64,000 bases of DNA from CALESS01 sp041741455 (GCA_041741455.1 JBGSJZ010000094.1:24291-88290); one strand, 5' to 3'. Shown: positions 43,662 through 52,275, numbered from the stretch's first letter. Numbers and translations are program-made. Notes: generated by a model not told the origin, from the letters alone.

Positions 43662-44062
43662 GTTATCTCATTTGTACCTCATTGCCCATCGTGGAAATAG
43701 TTTTGCAAAAGGCGAATAAGCTGGTCGGGTAAACCCGACCACGCAATACGACGTTGTCATGCTGAATGCATTGTTCGCGCAGCACCTTGGAGAAGCAGCC
43801 GGGGATATCCACATCTTCCAGAGATTCCTGCCGCTTCACTCTTACCGACACGGCTTGGATTAAAGGTGAAATTCTTGTCTACTAAACATAAGTATTGAGT
43901 TCACGATCCAATTAACCATATCAAGCGGATGGTAATCCATGTTATGAACCCCCCCAGTGCAGTCTGAAATGCTTTACATTATTCAGGGGCTGCCTGATCA
44001 TTTCAAGCAGCCCCTGCTGAGTCCTATGCAACCAGTTCGTCAATCCCCCTTATGGTTTTCGA
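43662..44062. other. Gene-free AT-richer spacer
   Basis: No gene is supported. There is a short palindrome CTGGTCGGGTAAACCCGACCA (43713-43732) and a minus-strand frame of 62 codons (43663-43851) without a ribosome site or recognisable motif, which may be a remnant. Confidence 0.4.
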
Positions 44063-44713
44063 TTAATGACCTTTGGTATTTCCCACACCGCCGGTCGCTT
44101 CAGCCATGATTTCGTCGAACAATTCTTGGCTGAGATAGTCAGGTTCATAAACTACACCCACCGACAACAGGCATTTTACAAAGCCGCGCAGGTGATTCTC
44201 TGAAGCGTTCATCAGGCTGGTATAGACCTGCCGGATATCTTTGTTATCAATATCTTCGTCCCCCAGGAAATGGATAAAATCAAGGATATCCACTTCCTCA
44301 ATGATCGCACCTACCCGGTAGGCATTTTCCAACGAGCTTAGGCCCATCGGGATCAACATATCGTACAAGCCCTAGATGTAGTCGTTGGTATAGACTCCGG
44401 GGTCAAGTCCAGGATCTTCCAGCCCATAGCGTTCCAGCAGAACACCAATTTGATTAAAATGGGTCGACTCACTGGCAGAGATGTTCAAAAAGATTTGCGC
44501 GCCGTACTCTTCATAAAGCAAAATATACACATCGCGGGCAAGTTTTTCCTCCTCGCGCATGTAGAGCAGTGAATCAATTTCAGTCTCGCTCAATACGACG
44601 GATGTCGTGCTGGCAGGTCCTTGAGCATACACAGATTGCACCGGCTGAAACATTCCCCCCAGTCCAATGGCCAGCATAAGGATAACCACCATTGAAACGG
44701 GCACTTTTTTCAT
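44063..44713 (-). pseudogene. Secreted DUF2202 (ferritin-like) protein interrupted by an in-frame amber codon
   Basis: One continuous frame of 216 codons with a single TAG at 44374-44372 (codon 114). The first part has a signal peptide (cut near VYAQ) and LSETEIDSLLYMREEEKLARDVYILLYEEYG, ISASESTHFNQIGVLLERYGLEDP; the second part resumes directly with GLYDMLI, IEEVDILDFIHFL, DIRQVYTSLMNASENHLRGF. Together they give a full DUF2202 domain. The stop takes the place of the Gln that families of this type commonly have before xLYD (CAG to TAG). Normal genes here also end in TAG, so a nonsense mutation or sequencing error is likelier than recoding. GAAAGGAA precedes ATG 44713. Confidence 0.8.
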
Positions 44714-45016
44714 ATTGTATTTCCTTTCAGGTTATGTAAATGGTTTTTAAAATATGTTGATAGGACTCTATTCAGTACGACCTTGAAATTGAGAATGCGA
44801 TACGCATATCTTGAAACCTTACAATAATGAATATTTTGACCTTCTATATTTAATGGAATCGAGTAAAGACGATAAGCTGCCTTTATCTTAACTTCCCTTT
44901 GATTTACCTGGCGGCTGGGAGGAGCGAGACTATTTCAACGATCCATTAATTTGATCATCGAGCTCTTGCAACGCCTTGCTTGAGGCAGAAATAAACTACA
45001 CCTTAATCCAATCGTG

Positions 45017-45025
45017 TGGTATAAA
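45017..45025 (+). promoter_or_regulatory. Extended -10 promoter of the structured leader
   Basis: TGGTATAAA, an extended -10 (TGn + TATAAA). Initiation is expected at about 45032, which is the first base pair of the folded leader. No good -35 is present, as expected for an extended -10 promoter. The preceding 300 bases (44714-45016) hold no gene. Confidence 0.5.
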
Positions 45026-45030
45026 TTACA

Positions 45031-45204
45031 CAGCATCAGGAAGCTCAACTTTGGTTGAGCTGGCAACCGGCCCGGAGACGGCAGCGGTGCCTTTAAGTGG
45101 CAACACTTAGATGTGCGAGAGGAAAACTTTTCCTCTTGAAAAGTTGTCTCAAAGACTGCTTTGAATTCGTCTCCGGTCACCATGTGGATGCATGGTGACC
45201 TTTT
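45031..45204 (+). ncRNA. Structured leader RNA resembling a SAM-clan riboswitch, with terminator
   Basis: By hand it folds into a junction: P1 CATC/GATG (45034-45037 with 45110-45113); P2 8 bp (45042-45049 with 45054-45061); P3 GGCAACC/GGTGCC (45062-45068 with 45086-45091) capped by GCC/GGC and a 7-base loop; P4 6 bp with a GCAA tetraloop (45094-45109). The order P1-P2-P3-P4 and the GGCAACC...GGTGCC asymmetric helix are hallmarks of SAM-I/SAM-IV cores. The 7-base P3 loop CGGAGAC (45073-45079) is exactly complementary to 45169-45175. A 9-bp hairpin (45118-45136) and a perfect 10-bp terminator (45175-45184 with 45191-45200, then TTTT) follow. The J1/2 and K-turn parts of SAM-I are not evident. 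Confidence 0.55.
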
Positions 45205-45311
45205 GATTCCTTCCTGGTGCAACGTTCAACCCAGAAAGATGCATTTCGATACCGAGTTCTGATCCCTTGCATATGTAACTGGGAACCGGATAAGTTGAAA
45301 GGAAGGAAAAG

Positions 45312-45527
45312 ATGGCACGAAAACGAGTAAATAATCCCCACCGCTACATGGTATCTAGACCGAAGGACCGCAGTTTACAGGCTTTCCGGGAGTGGATTGA
45401 AGAAATCTCCATGCGGTTGCTGGGTAAGGTGGATGATAGTATTTCTGATGAAAAATGGGAAGAGAGCTGGATGTTGTTTTGGTCCAAGGTGGAGGATAAT
45501 GACGACGGAACGAAAACGAGTAAATAA
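45312..45527 (+). CDS. Small protein A of the leader-controlled cassette
   Basis: A 71-residue charged protein beginning MARKRVNNPHRYMVS, with a Trp-rich acidic C-terminal half (EKWEESWMLFWSKVEDNDD). AGGAAGG lies 6 bases before ATG. The RKRVNNP motif recurs near the start of the next gene, and 23 bases (45317-45339) are repeated exactly at 45510-45532, so the two genes share a duplicated 5' part. Unknown family. Confidence 0.65.
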   Translation: MARKRVNNPHRYMVSRPKDRSLQAFREWIEEISMRLLGKVDDSISDEKWEESWMLFWSKVEDNDDGTKTSK

Positions 45528-45702
45528 TCCCCGCTGCTGCCGAGACGTTTGCCCGGCTCATAGAAATAGCGATCGTCTGATACCCGAAGAGATCTGCCCG
45601 GATTGTGGAGGGTTGAGGGGATTCTTGATCCAAACTGAAGAAGAAATGCGAATAATCCGCCGCTGGGTGCTCCTACGCCACCAACAGGATGTTGAAGAAT
45701 GA
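45499..45702 (+). CDS. Small protein B, possible zinc ribbon
   Basis: A 67-residue protein that starts inside the 3' end of the previous gene (29-base overlap) with GGTGGAGGA upstream. It begins MTTERKRVNNPRCCRD and has cysteines arranged Cys-Cys-x3-Cys...Cys-x2-Cys (CCRDVC, CPDCGGLRG), which fits a zinc ribbon. The C-terminal half is a basic helix. Function unknown. Confidence 0.6.
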   Translation: MTTERKRVNNPRCCRDVCPAHRNSDRLIPEEICPDCGGLRGFLIQTEEEMRIIRRWVLLRHQQDVEE

Positions 45703-46078
45703 CAAAATCCCATCAAACTGGGTTACCCGCAAGATCAATCCGGTGCCAGAAAACCCGATCCATTCCAGAGACCCCTTTTCATTTGTAAAAGGGTTTATGG
45801 CAATCGTCAATTACCACAAAAAGTATTGTGAGCGGAATACTCAAATCGGTGAACTTATCTTGTCATGTGACGATCATGGCTGGGATATTTTCATGGAGAT
45901 GATCGAGATCTGGAATAATACTGGAGGAGAAGAAGACGTTTCTCAAGAGGCGATTCTCTTGAAAAGATCCCTCAGAAAAAACGCGGTCACCCTATTATCG
46001 ATCTACCCTCCGTCCGATCAACAAGCTCAACGCTTGTTGGTGAATCGGAGAAAAATCAAGGAAATGGCTGGACCATAA
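45689..46078 (+). CDS. Small protein C of the cassette
   Basis: A 129-residue soluble protein overlapping the end of protein B by 14 bases. It has a central helical segment (HSRDPFSFVKGFMAIVNYHKK) and a basic C-terminus. No motif is recognised. Start ATG 45689 is the only plausible one in the frame; the overlaps suggest coupled translation of A, B and C. Confidence 0.6.
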   Translation: MLKNDKIPSNWVTRKINPVPENPIHSRDPFSFVKGFMAIVNYHKKYCERNTQIGELILSCDDHGWDIFMEMIEIWNNTGGEEDVSQEAILLKRSLRKNAVTLLSIYPPSDQQAQRLLVNRRKIKEMAGP

Positions 46079-46087
46079 ACCCAAAGG

Positions 46088-46222
46088 ATGCTTTGGCAAC
46101 GAATCGCGAATTTGAATCCGACGAAACAGGAATGGATCTATATTCGTGAACGATTCACAAAGCTGGATGCCAGAGATTGGGTTTTGAACTTGGCAAGAAT
46201 TGGGAAATACCTACCTTTCTGA
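46088..46222 (+). CDS. Small protein D, 44 residues
   Basis: A short frame starting 10 bases after protein C ends: MLWQRIANLNPTKQEW... to GKYLPF. It has high helix propensity, is basic and is rich in Trp/Tyr. AAAGG directly touches the ATG, too close for an ideal site, so translation would rely on coupling. The cassette terminator follows 45 bases later. Confidence 0.4.
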   Translation: MLWQRIANLNPTKQEWIYIRERFTKLDARDWVLNLARIGKYLPF

Positions 46223-46266
46223 TATCGCTGTTTGATTGGAGCAATCGCATCCCATACACAACAAGA

Positions 46267-46291
46267 TAGTCAGCGAAAGCTGACTATTTTT
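46267..46291 (+). terminator. Terminator ending the small-protein cassette
   Basis: TAGTCAGC-GAAA-GCTGACTA (46267-46286), a perfect 8-bp stem with a GAAA tetraloop, then TTTTT. It closely resembles the hairpin at 43638, so similar sequences bracket the whole DUF2202/leader/cassette interval. Confidence 0.85.
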
Positions 46292-46731
46292 ATCCCATGC
46301 TGGCCCTGCTGTTTCGGGTCTTACAAAACCAGCTCTGGCGATCTTCCGCCTGAACTCATCTCGTTATACCTACCTCTGGTTATGGGAACATTTCACCAGG
46401 CAGGAGGCACAGGTCAGGCTGTCTATTCTAATTTTTAAACAGCTCTAAAGAATGGTCAGACCGGGTGCAGGATCGCATGTTTTGCTTTAATTCGCACCTG
46501 CCAGCCAAAAATGCGTCCCAAATAAATGCCGCCTTGCCAAAATGAAAGTTACAGATTTAAAACCTTAAGCAAACCTTGTGCAAACCATAACCCATCTTAA
46601 TTTTTAATTTGTTATGATCATGAGCGGTAGTATGAAATTCATCCCCCCACCTGGGGCAGATGAAGGAAAAGGAAGTCTCGCCATAGGCGCTGACCCATCG
46701 CAAAAACCAACCTGATTCACTGGAGAGCATC
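46292..46731. other. Spacer with a possible gene fragment
   Basis: No intact gene. In one plus frame the stretch 46346-46438 reads ELISLYLPLVMGTFHQ... to a stop, echoing the aromatic-LPxx segments of the secreted proteins (compare STIFLPVIMGT in the second FGE-like protein). It may be the tail of a decayed secreted gene. Confidence 0.25.
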
Positions 46732-46887
46732 ATGAAACGAAAAATCACTGTCCTACTTGTCTTGATTGTGCTGACTTTGATCAGCGTATCGCCCGTCATC
46801 GCTGGTGGCGACCAGGTCCGCGGAGAAAAAGGCGCGGGGTTTGTGAAACAAAGCCAGGTGGTCCAACCGCCGGTAGAATTTCCGTAG
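46732..46887 (+). CDS. 51-residue secreted peptide
   Basis: A short gene with a clear signal sequence (MKRKITVLLVLIVLTLISVS, cut probably after VIA) and a mature peptide of about 27 residues containing GGDQVRGEKGAGFVKQ and ending QPPVEFP. TGGAGAG lies 5 bases before ATG. The signal, ribosome site and clean stop support it. It could be an extracellular signal or small envelope factor; no homologue is recognised with certainty. Confidence 0.6.
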   Translation: MKRKITVLLVLIVLTLISVSPVIAGGDQVRGEKGAGFVKQSQVVQPPVEFP

Positions 46888-47258
46888 GAGCAGTCATCAA
46901 GAAAACAAAGGATAAGCCCAACCTGGGCTAAACGCACCCATTATTGAGAGTTTCTTAGTTTTGAAATTTTCTGATCAGTGGGTTCCCAATTGCATTCCAT
47001 TTATCCTGCAGGTAAGAATTTGCCTGCAGGATTGGTTTAAGAATAAGGTTTCAAACAGCAAAATTGGTTGTTGAATTTTTTAGTCAAGTTTGTTAATATG
47101 AAATTGTCACAGCCTGCACCGCTTTGAAAGAAAACCCCATCGAGCGGTCAGAGATCTGGAATATGGGAGGAAATCCACACCGGACGCAAAACTGTTTTCC
47201 AAACTAACCTTCCGGCTTAAGGCCAATCGTCATTATATTTATTTTGAAAGGGGATGGT
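46888..47258. other. Spacer before the solute-binding protein gene, with one hairpin
   Basis: A 10-bp stem (47003-47012 with 47023-47032) is followed by a weak T tract and could end the peptide transcript. A long 5' region (about 47100-47258) with AT-rich blocks precedes the next gene. No coding frame is supported. Confidence 0.4.
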
Positions 47259-49769
47259 ATGAAATCTTGTCATTGGTTTTCCCGCACCACACATCTTTTC
47301 CTGGCTCTGGTCATCATTTTAACGGCTATTCTATCCACTTCAGGCAGTGCCCTGGCGGCTGAACCGACGGGTGCCTTGGTGGATTCCATCAACTTTAGTG
47401 TTCTAGATCCTGCCTCAGCTGTTTCATCCATTAAGAGCGGGACGATTGACCTCTACTCATCGGGTCTTAAGAACACCGATTACCTGGCAGTCAAACAGGA
47501 TCCGGATCTGGAGACTGCTCTTGCAAATGGCTTATATTATGAGTTGAGCCTTAACCCATCTGGCCCAGAATTTATCGATGGGAGGTTAAATCCATTCTCT
47601 TCGCCCAAAATCCGCGAGGCTTTGAACTGGCTGATTGATCGCAACTACATCACCACCACCATTTTGAAAACCGCAGCCGAGGAAAAATTTTTCCCAATTG
47701 TTACGGGCTTTCCGGATTATGAGCGGTATAGTACCAAGGTTGCTGAATTGGAAGCTGAATATGCCTACAATTTTAGCCTGGCCCAGGCGGCCATGTCAAC
47801 CGAGATGTTAACCCTTGGCGCCAATCTGAACGGGGGAACCTGGTATTACGAAGGCGCTCCGGTTGTCTTGATTTTCATCATCCGCAGTGACAGTGATGGT
47901 TTCCGCATCCCGATGGGGGATTACGTGGCGGACCAGTTGGAGGCAGTTGGCTTTACCATTGATCGCCGCTACCTGACCTCTGGCGAAGCTTCTACGCTTT
48001 GGCTCATCAGCGATCCTGCGGAAGGTTTGTGGTCCATCTATACCGGCGCCTGGTCTAGTACGGTCATTGACCGGGATGAGGGAGATAATTTTCAATTCTT
48101 TTATTCACCGGATAGTGCCTATGGGTTTACCTTGCTCTGGCAGACTTATGATCCTTCCCCGGAATTTGCTCTGGTGATTGATCAATTGGCATATAACCTT
48201 TTTTCCAGCCTGGCTGAACGGGATGCCGCCTTTGAGCAGGCCCTGGATTTTGCCCTGGAGGATTCTGTGCGCGTCTGGCTGGTGGACGGGAAATCATACC
48301 TGCCGCGCAGCGTATCGGTCACCACGGCTTATGATAAAGCTGCCGGGTTATCCCGCCTCTGGCCTTACACTGTCCGCTTCCTGGATCAAGATGGCGGAGA
48401 TTTGGATATTGGCTCATCTGCTCTGTTGATGAGCCCTTGGAATCCGGTGGCTGGCAGTACTTGGAGTTATGATAGGGTTGTGATCGATGCCACTGAAGAT
48501 GAAGGGTTGCTGCCCGACCCCACGAATGGTTTGATGATGCCGCAGCGTATCGAAAGCGCAGTTGTAACGGCGCAATCCAGCTTGCCGGTTACCAAAACGA
48601 TGGATTGGGTAACGTTAAATTCCTCATTTGTAATTTCTGTTCCACCGGATGCCTGGGTTGATTGGGATGCGACCAACCAGAAATTTATCACTGCTATTGA
48701 AAAATGGCCAGATGGAACTACTGCGCTAATCAAGAGTGTTGTCACTTACCCAGCCGACCTTTTCAGTACCGTCACCTGGCACGATGGCAGCCCATTCGAT
48801 ATGGGTGATTTTATCTATTCGCTGATTCTACCATTTGACCGCGCCAAGCCAGAGAGTGCAATTTATGATCAGGCATTTGAACCAAATCTTGGTGCTTTCC
48901 TACAAACCTTTAAAGGTGTCAAGATTGTCTCCACCAATCCTTTAGTAATAGAGACTTATATGGATCAGTGGAGTCTGGATGCTGAACTGAATGTTTACAC
49001 CTGGTGGCCCCAAGGAAATGACGGACCAATGCCCTGGCACACCACTGCACTGGCAGCCCGGGCTGAAGCGGCAAACCTGGTGGCTTTTTCGCCGGAAAAA
49101 GCAGATGCGAATCAGGTTGAGTGGACAAGTTTTATCTCTGGCCCCAGCCTCGGAATTCTGGCTACTCAACTGATACAAACCCTAAATGACCATTACATCC
49201 CCTACTTCTCAGCCTTATCACCTTATATTTCTCAAGCTGAGGCGGATGCTAGGTGGAGTGCTCTGTCCACCTGGTATGCTACTTATGGCCATTTCTGGGT
49301 GGGCAGTGGGCCATTCTATCTGAGTTCTGCAAATCCAACCTTAAACACAGTGGTATTACAGAAATTTGCAGCATTTCCTGATCCTTCATCCAAATGGGTA
49401 GATTTCAACTCCGTGCCTACTCATCCAAGGTTGTCGGTAGATTACACCAGTGGCTCGCCTGGTAGCACCTTCACCATCAGTGGTCTGTACTATCCATTTA
49501 ACAGCCAGGCTACCATCTACGTCAATGGGGTCAACCTGGGTACGTTTATGACCGATAACCAGGGCGCTTTTACCCTGACCCTGTCCACTCCGCCTGCCGC
49601 AGAAGATGGCCTGTACCAGGTAACTGTCAGTGTTAACCCGACCGCCTCCCTGATCTTGCGCCTGGATTCAAGCGATCCCCTGCATACAACCGATCCACTT
49701 CCGATTAATATCGTTTCCACAGTGGAGGATGCCTGGGAGTTTATTTTCCTTCCGGTTGTCACCCGCTAA
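47259..49769 (+). CDS. Domain-permuted family 5 solute-binding protein with LP tail
   Basis: An 836-residue exported protein (signal peptide to about residue 34, not a lipoprotein). It has the parts of DppA/OppA-like binding proteins but in swapped order: the segment usually in the middle to C-terminal half (DLYSSGLKNTDYL, SSPKIREALNWLIDR at about 116-128, DYVADQLEAVGF) comes first, and the usually N-terminal TVTWHDGSPFDMGDFIYSL lies at about 505-523. An Ig-like domain (about 730-800) and the tail FIFLPVVTR follow. No permease or ATPase genes adjoin. ATG 47259 has AAAGGGGA upstream; the TTG at 47244 is not preferred. Confidence 0.8.
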   Translation: MKSCHWFSRTTHLFLALVIILTAILSTSGSALAAEPTGALVDSINFSVLDPASAVSSIKSGTIDLYSSGLKNTDYLAVKQDPDLETALANGLYYELSLNPSGPEFIDGRLNPFSSPKIREALNWLIDRNYITTTILKTAAEEKFFPIVTGFPDYERYSTKVAELEAEYAYNFSLAQAAMSTEMLTLGANLNGGTWYYEGAPVVLIFIIRSDSDGFRIPMGDYVADQLEAVGFTIDRRYLTSGEASTLWLISDPAEGLWSIYTGAWSSTVIDRDEGDNFQFFYSPDSAYGFTLLWQTYDPSPEFALVIDQLAYNLFSSLAERDAAFEQALDFALEDSVRVWLVDGKSYLPRSVSVTTAYDKAAGLSRLWPYTVRFLDQDGGDLDIGSSALLMSPWNPVAGSTWSYDRVVIDATEDEGLLPDPTNGLMMPQRIESAVVTAQSSLPVTKTMDWVTLNSSFVISVPPDAWVDWDATNQKFITAIEKWPDGTTALIKSVVTYPADLFSTVTWHDGSPFDMGDFIYSLILPFDRAKPESAIYDQAFEPNLGAFLQTFKGVKIVSTNPLVIETYMDQWSLDAELNVYTWWPQGNDGPMPWHTTALAARAEAANLVAFSPEKADANQVEWTSFISGPSLGILATQLIQTLNDHYIPYFSALSPYISQAEADARWSALSTWYATYGHFWVGSGPFYLSSANPTLNTVVLQKFAAFPDPSSKWVDFNSVPTHPRLSVDYTSGSPGSTFTISGLYYPFNSQATIYVNGVNLGTFMTDNQGAFTLTLSTPPAAEDGLYQVTVSVNPTASLILRLDSSDPLHTTDPLPINIVSTVEDAWEFIFLPVVTR

Positions 49770-49793
49770 TCGAGCTGAAAACCCGTTCTTAAT

Positions 49794-49828
49794 CCAGTAT
49801 GCGAAATCTACCAGATTTCGCATACTGG
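49794..49828 (+). terminator. Terminator after the solute-binding protein
   Basis: A perfect 16-bp stem (49794-49809 with 49813-49828, loop ACC). The trailing T tract is weak, but stability is high. Confidence 0.65.
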
Positions 49829-49975
49829 AGCTTTAATTATTAATGAGTTAAACTGGTGCGGCTTGTCCAAATCAACATGATATCCCTTTGGATTGTAACT
49901 TCTGATAACCTCACCTTCTCTCGGGGAAATAATCTCAATTTAGAAATCAAGAATATGAACACTCCTCCAGTAGGA

Positions 49976-50003
49976 TTGTTATTCCACCGCAGGTGGGTAT
50001 AAT
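49976..50003 (+). promoter_or_regulatory. Promoter of the MFS gene
   Basis: TTGTTA (49976-49981), 16-base spacer, TATAAT (49998-50003). Confidence 0.6.
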
Positions 50004-50046
50004 CAGGTCGTGTTTTTTCACACTTAAATCCAACAAGGAAGCCCGC

Positions 50047-51309
50047 ATGACTACTCCATCCACGGCCAAAAAAGCCCCACTGCTCACACCCTTGCTGCTG
50101 CTCTTCATGGTTGCCATGATCCTGGCCAACCTGGGTGGCAACATGTACGGCCCGTTGGAGGCTCTCTACCTCAAGGACCTTGGGGCTGGCATCGCCCAGA
50201 TCGGCCTATTCTATACCCTTTCGCAAATCATTCCCTTGCTGCTGCAAATTCTCGGCGGCTGGGTTTCGGATTCCCTCGGCCGGCTCAAGGCAATAGCGAT
50301 CGGCAGTGTGATTGGCATCTTCACCTACATCCCCCTGTTGCTGGCCACCCGCTGGGAGTGGGTGCTGGTGGCTTCTGCCCTGGGTGCGGTCACCCGCTCG
50401 CTCATCGGTCCCAGTTTTGATGCCTTCATCGCCGACCATTCCTCCCCGGAGAACCGCGGTCGTCTGTTTGGTATCACCCAGACCCTGTTTGGGGTGGTGG
50501 GAGTCATCGGTCCGCTGGCTGGTGGCTTCCTGGTGGAAGCACTGGATTTCAAAGGCATGATCGCTATTGCCGCCGTTCTGTACATCCTCGCCACCATCCT
50601 GCGGGTCGGCATGGCCCGCGAAGCCTCAAAAACCCAAACCGCCGCGCCAAAACCGCTCACCCTGGCCAGCTTGAAGACCAACCTAGGCACCATGCTCGGG
50701 CTGATCCTGGCCGGTGGTCTCTTCACCTGGATCCTGATCACGGATGGGGTGCGGGATATTTTCTTTAACATGTCGTTTAGCTTCCTCTCAGTCTACATGC
50801 AGGATATCGCCTCCCTCAGTATCAGCCAGATCGGGGTGATGAACAGCATTTTTGGCGTCGCCATGATTGCCGTGATGATTCCCTCCGGTTGGCTGGCAGA
50901 TAAAGTTGGTGAGCGGATTAATATTGCCGTTTCTTTTTTGTTCATTTCTGTTTCTATTGGAATGATGGCGATCGTTCCACCCGCCAGTCCGGCCTGGGTC
51001 TACGGCCTCAGCTGGGTGATTGCCGGCATCGGAGTCGGTCTGGCCACCCCGGCCTATCAATCCCTGATTAGCAAGGCTGTTCCACAGCGCCTGCGCGGCG
51101 TGGCCTTTGGCCTTTTCAGCACCAGCCTGGGCTTGGTCTCTTTACCTGCTCCGCTCATCGGTGGTTACCTGTGGGAAAAGGTCAGCCCGCAATTCCCCTT
51201 CATGCTGACGGCCTTCATTTCGCTACTTTCCATCATCCCAGTCTGGTTCAAATTCAAGGTGACCGGGGATGTGGAATCTGAACATCCTGAAATCAAACCA
51301 GTAGCCTGA
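50047..51309 (+). CDS. MFS transporter, drug-efflux type
   Basis: A 420-residue protein with 12 transmembrane helices. The loop 2-3 motif is GGWVSDSLGRLKAI (family GxLaDrxGrk), with the inter-half repeat GWLADKVGERINIAV and the antiporter-like motif C region GPLAGGFLVE. Substrate unknown. ATG 50047 with AAGGAAG upstream is chosen over an 18-codon extension that would begin inside the promoter-proximal region. Confidence 0.9.
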   Translation: MTTPSTAKKAPLLTPLLLLFMVAMILANLGGNMYGPLEALYLKDLGAGIAQIGLFYTLSQIIPLLLQILGGWVSDSLGRLKAIAIGSVIGIFTYIPLLLATRWEWVLVASALGAVTRSLIGPSFDAFIADHSSPENRGRLFGITQTLFGVVGVIGPLAGGFLVEALDFKGMIAIAAVLYILATILRVGMAREASKTQTAAPKPLTLASLKTNLGTMLGLILAGGLFTWILITDGVRDIFFNMSFSFLSVYMQDIASLSISQIGVMNSIFGVAMIAVMIPSGWLADKVGERINIAVSFLFISVSIGMMAIVPPASPAWVYGLSWVIAGIGVGLATPAYQSLISKAVPQRLRGVAFGLFSTSLGLVSLPAPLIGGYLWEKVSPQFPFMLTAFISLLSIIPVWFKFKVTGDVESEHPEIKPVA

Positions 51310-51496
51310 TCTGGCAGATTTTTCAATTATCACTTTTAAAGCAGACCCGCATCGGGGGACTGATGATTTGCAGGTCGATATCTATGATTTGGAATTTCAC
51401 TTAAACTCTGAACCTTTCTGGCGACATTTTGATCATCGTTTTGTGGAATTTACATTTTTATTTATAAGGTTTGTATAAAGTTTTCTATTCAATCAG

Positions 51497-51525
51497 TTGT
51501 TAATCCCCTGATTAATCCGTATAAT
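51497..51525 (+). promoter_or_regulatory. Promoter of the folate cluster
   Basis: TTGTTA (51497-51502), 17-base spacer, TATAAT (51520-51525). It leaves a leader of about 50 bases before folE. Confidence 0.7.
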
Positions 51526-51582
51526 AATTTTATACTTCATTTGATAGCGTACGAAATCGAACAGAGAAAAAGGAAAATTACG

Positions 51583-52242
51583 ATGAATATTCACGATGAT
51601 CCAGACGATCAAGAATTTTTGGAAGCGATGGATTTACAGAAGCGGAACATCACGGATGAGCAATTCAAAAAGTTCGAAGGTTATGCCAGCGAGATATTTT
51701 CTGCATTTGGGATGGATGTCAACACCGCATCTACGATGGATACGCCCCGCCGTTTTGTTCGGGCATTATTTGATGCGACCGAAGGATATGACGGTGACCC
51801 CAAGCTACTGCGAATTTTTGACACGGAGTGTCGCGGTGAGCCTGATTGCCGGCTCAGCCAGGTGATTGAAGGTCCCATTCCGTTCCATGCCCTTTGCGAA
51901 CATCATGTTTTTCCATTTTATGGAATGGCATATGTTGGATATGTTGCCCATCAAAATATTATCGGGATTTCCAAACTGACCCGAATGGTGCGGGTTTTCT
52001 CAAGGCGTTTTGCAGTTCAGGAACGGATCGGTCAACAGATTGCCGATACACTGGAAGCCATGTTGCACCCGCATGGGGTGGCTGTTTATCTGCAAGCCCA
52101 TCACATGTGCATGGCCATGCGTGGCGTTCGTGAAGTTGCTCCAATGACCCGAACCACCGTTTGGCGTGGTTTATACGCTGAAGACCCATCCATGCGGTCG
52201 GAGTTCTTTACGGCCTGCGGTTTGCCAGCAAATGAAAGGTAG
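51583..52242 (+). CDS. folE: GTP cyclohydrolase I
   Basis: A 219-residue enzyme that converts GTP to dihydroneopterin triphosphate, first step of folate synthesis. Zinc ligands sit in HALCEHHVFPF and HHMCMAMRG; VGYVAHQNIIGISKLTR, RFAVQERIGQQIADTL and PHGVAVYL are family blocks. ATG 51583 has AAGGAAA upstream; the frame is open 14 codons further from a TTG. It is first in a four-gene folate operon. Confidence 0.95.
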   Translation: MNIHDDPDDQEFLEAMDLQKRNITDEQFKKFEGYASEIFSAFGMDVNTASTMDTPRRFVRALFDATEGYDGDPKLLRIFDTECRGEPDCRLSQVIEGPIPFHALCEHHVFPFYGMAYVGYVAHQNIIGISKLTRMVRVFSRRFAVQERIGQQIADTLEAMLHPHGVAVYLQAHHMCMAMRGVREVAPMTRTTVWRGLYAEDPSMRSEFFTACGLPANER

Positions 52243-52275
52243 ATGGATCAAGGTCCGCCCGTTAGGTAAAAAATC

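Noticed and set aside
43663..43851. A 62-codon minus-strand frame beside the tRNA scar
   Set aside because: No ribosome site, no recognisable motif and an unusual composition; at most a decayed gene tail, so it is not listed as a gene.
45031..45204. Leader as a cobalamin, SAH, c-di-GMP-I or FMN riboswitch
   Set aside because: None of their conserved core sequences is present; only the SAM-clan core pattern fits.
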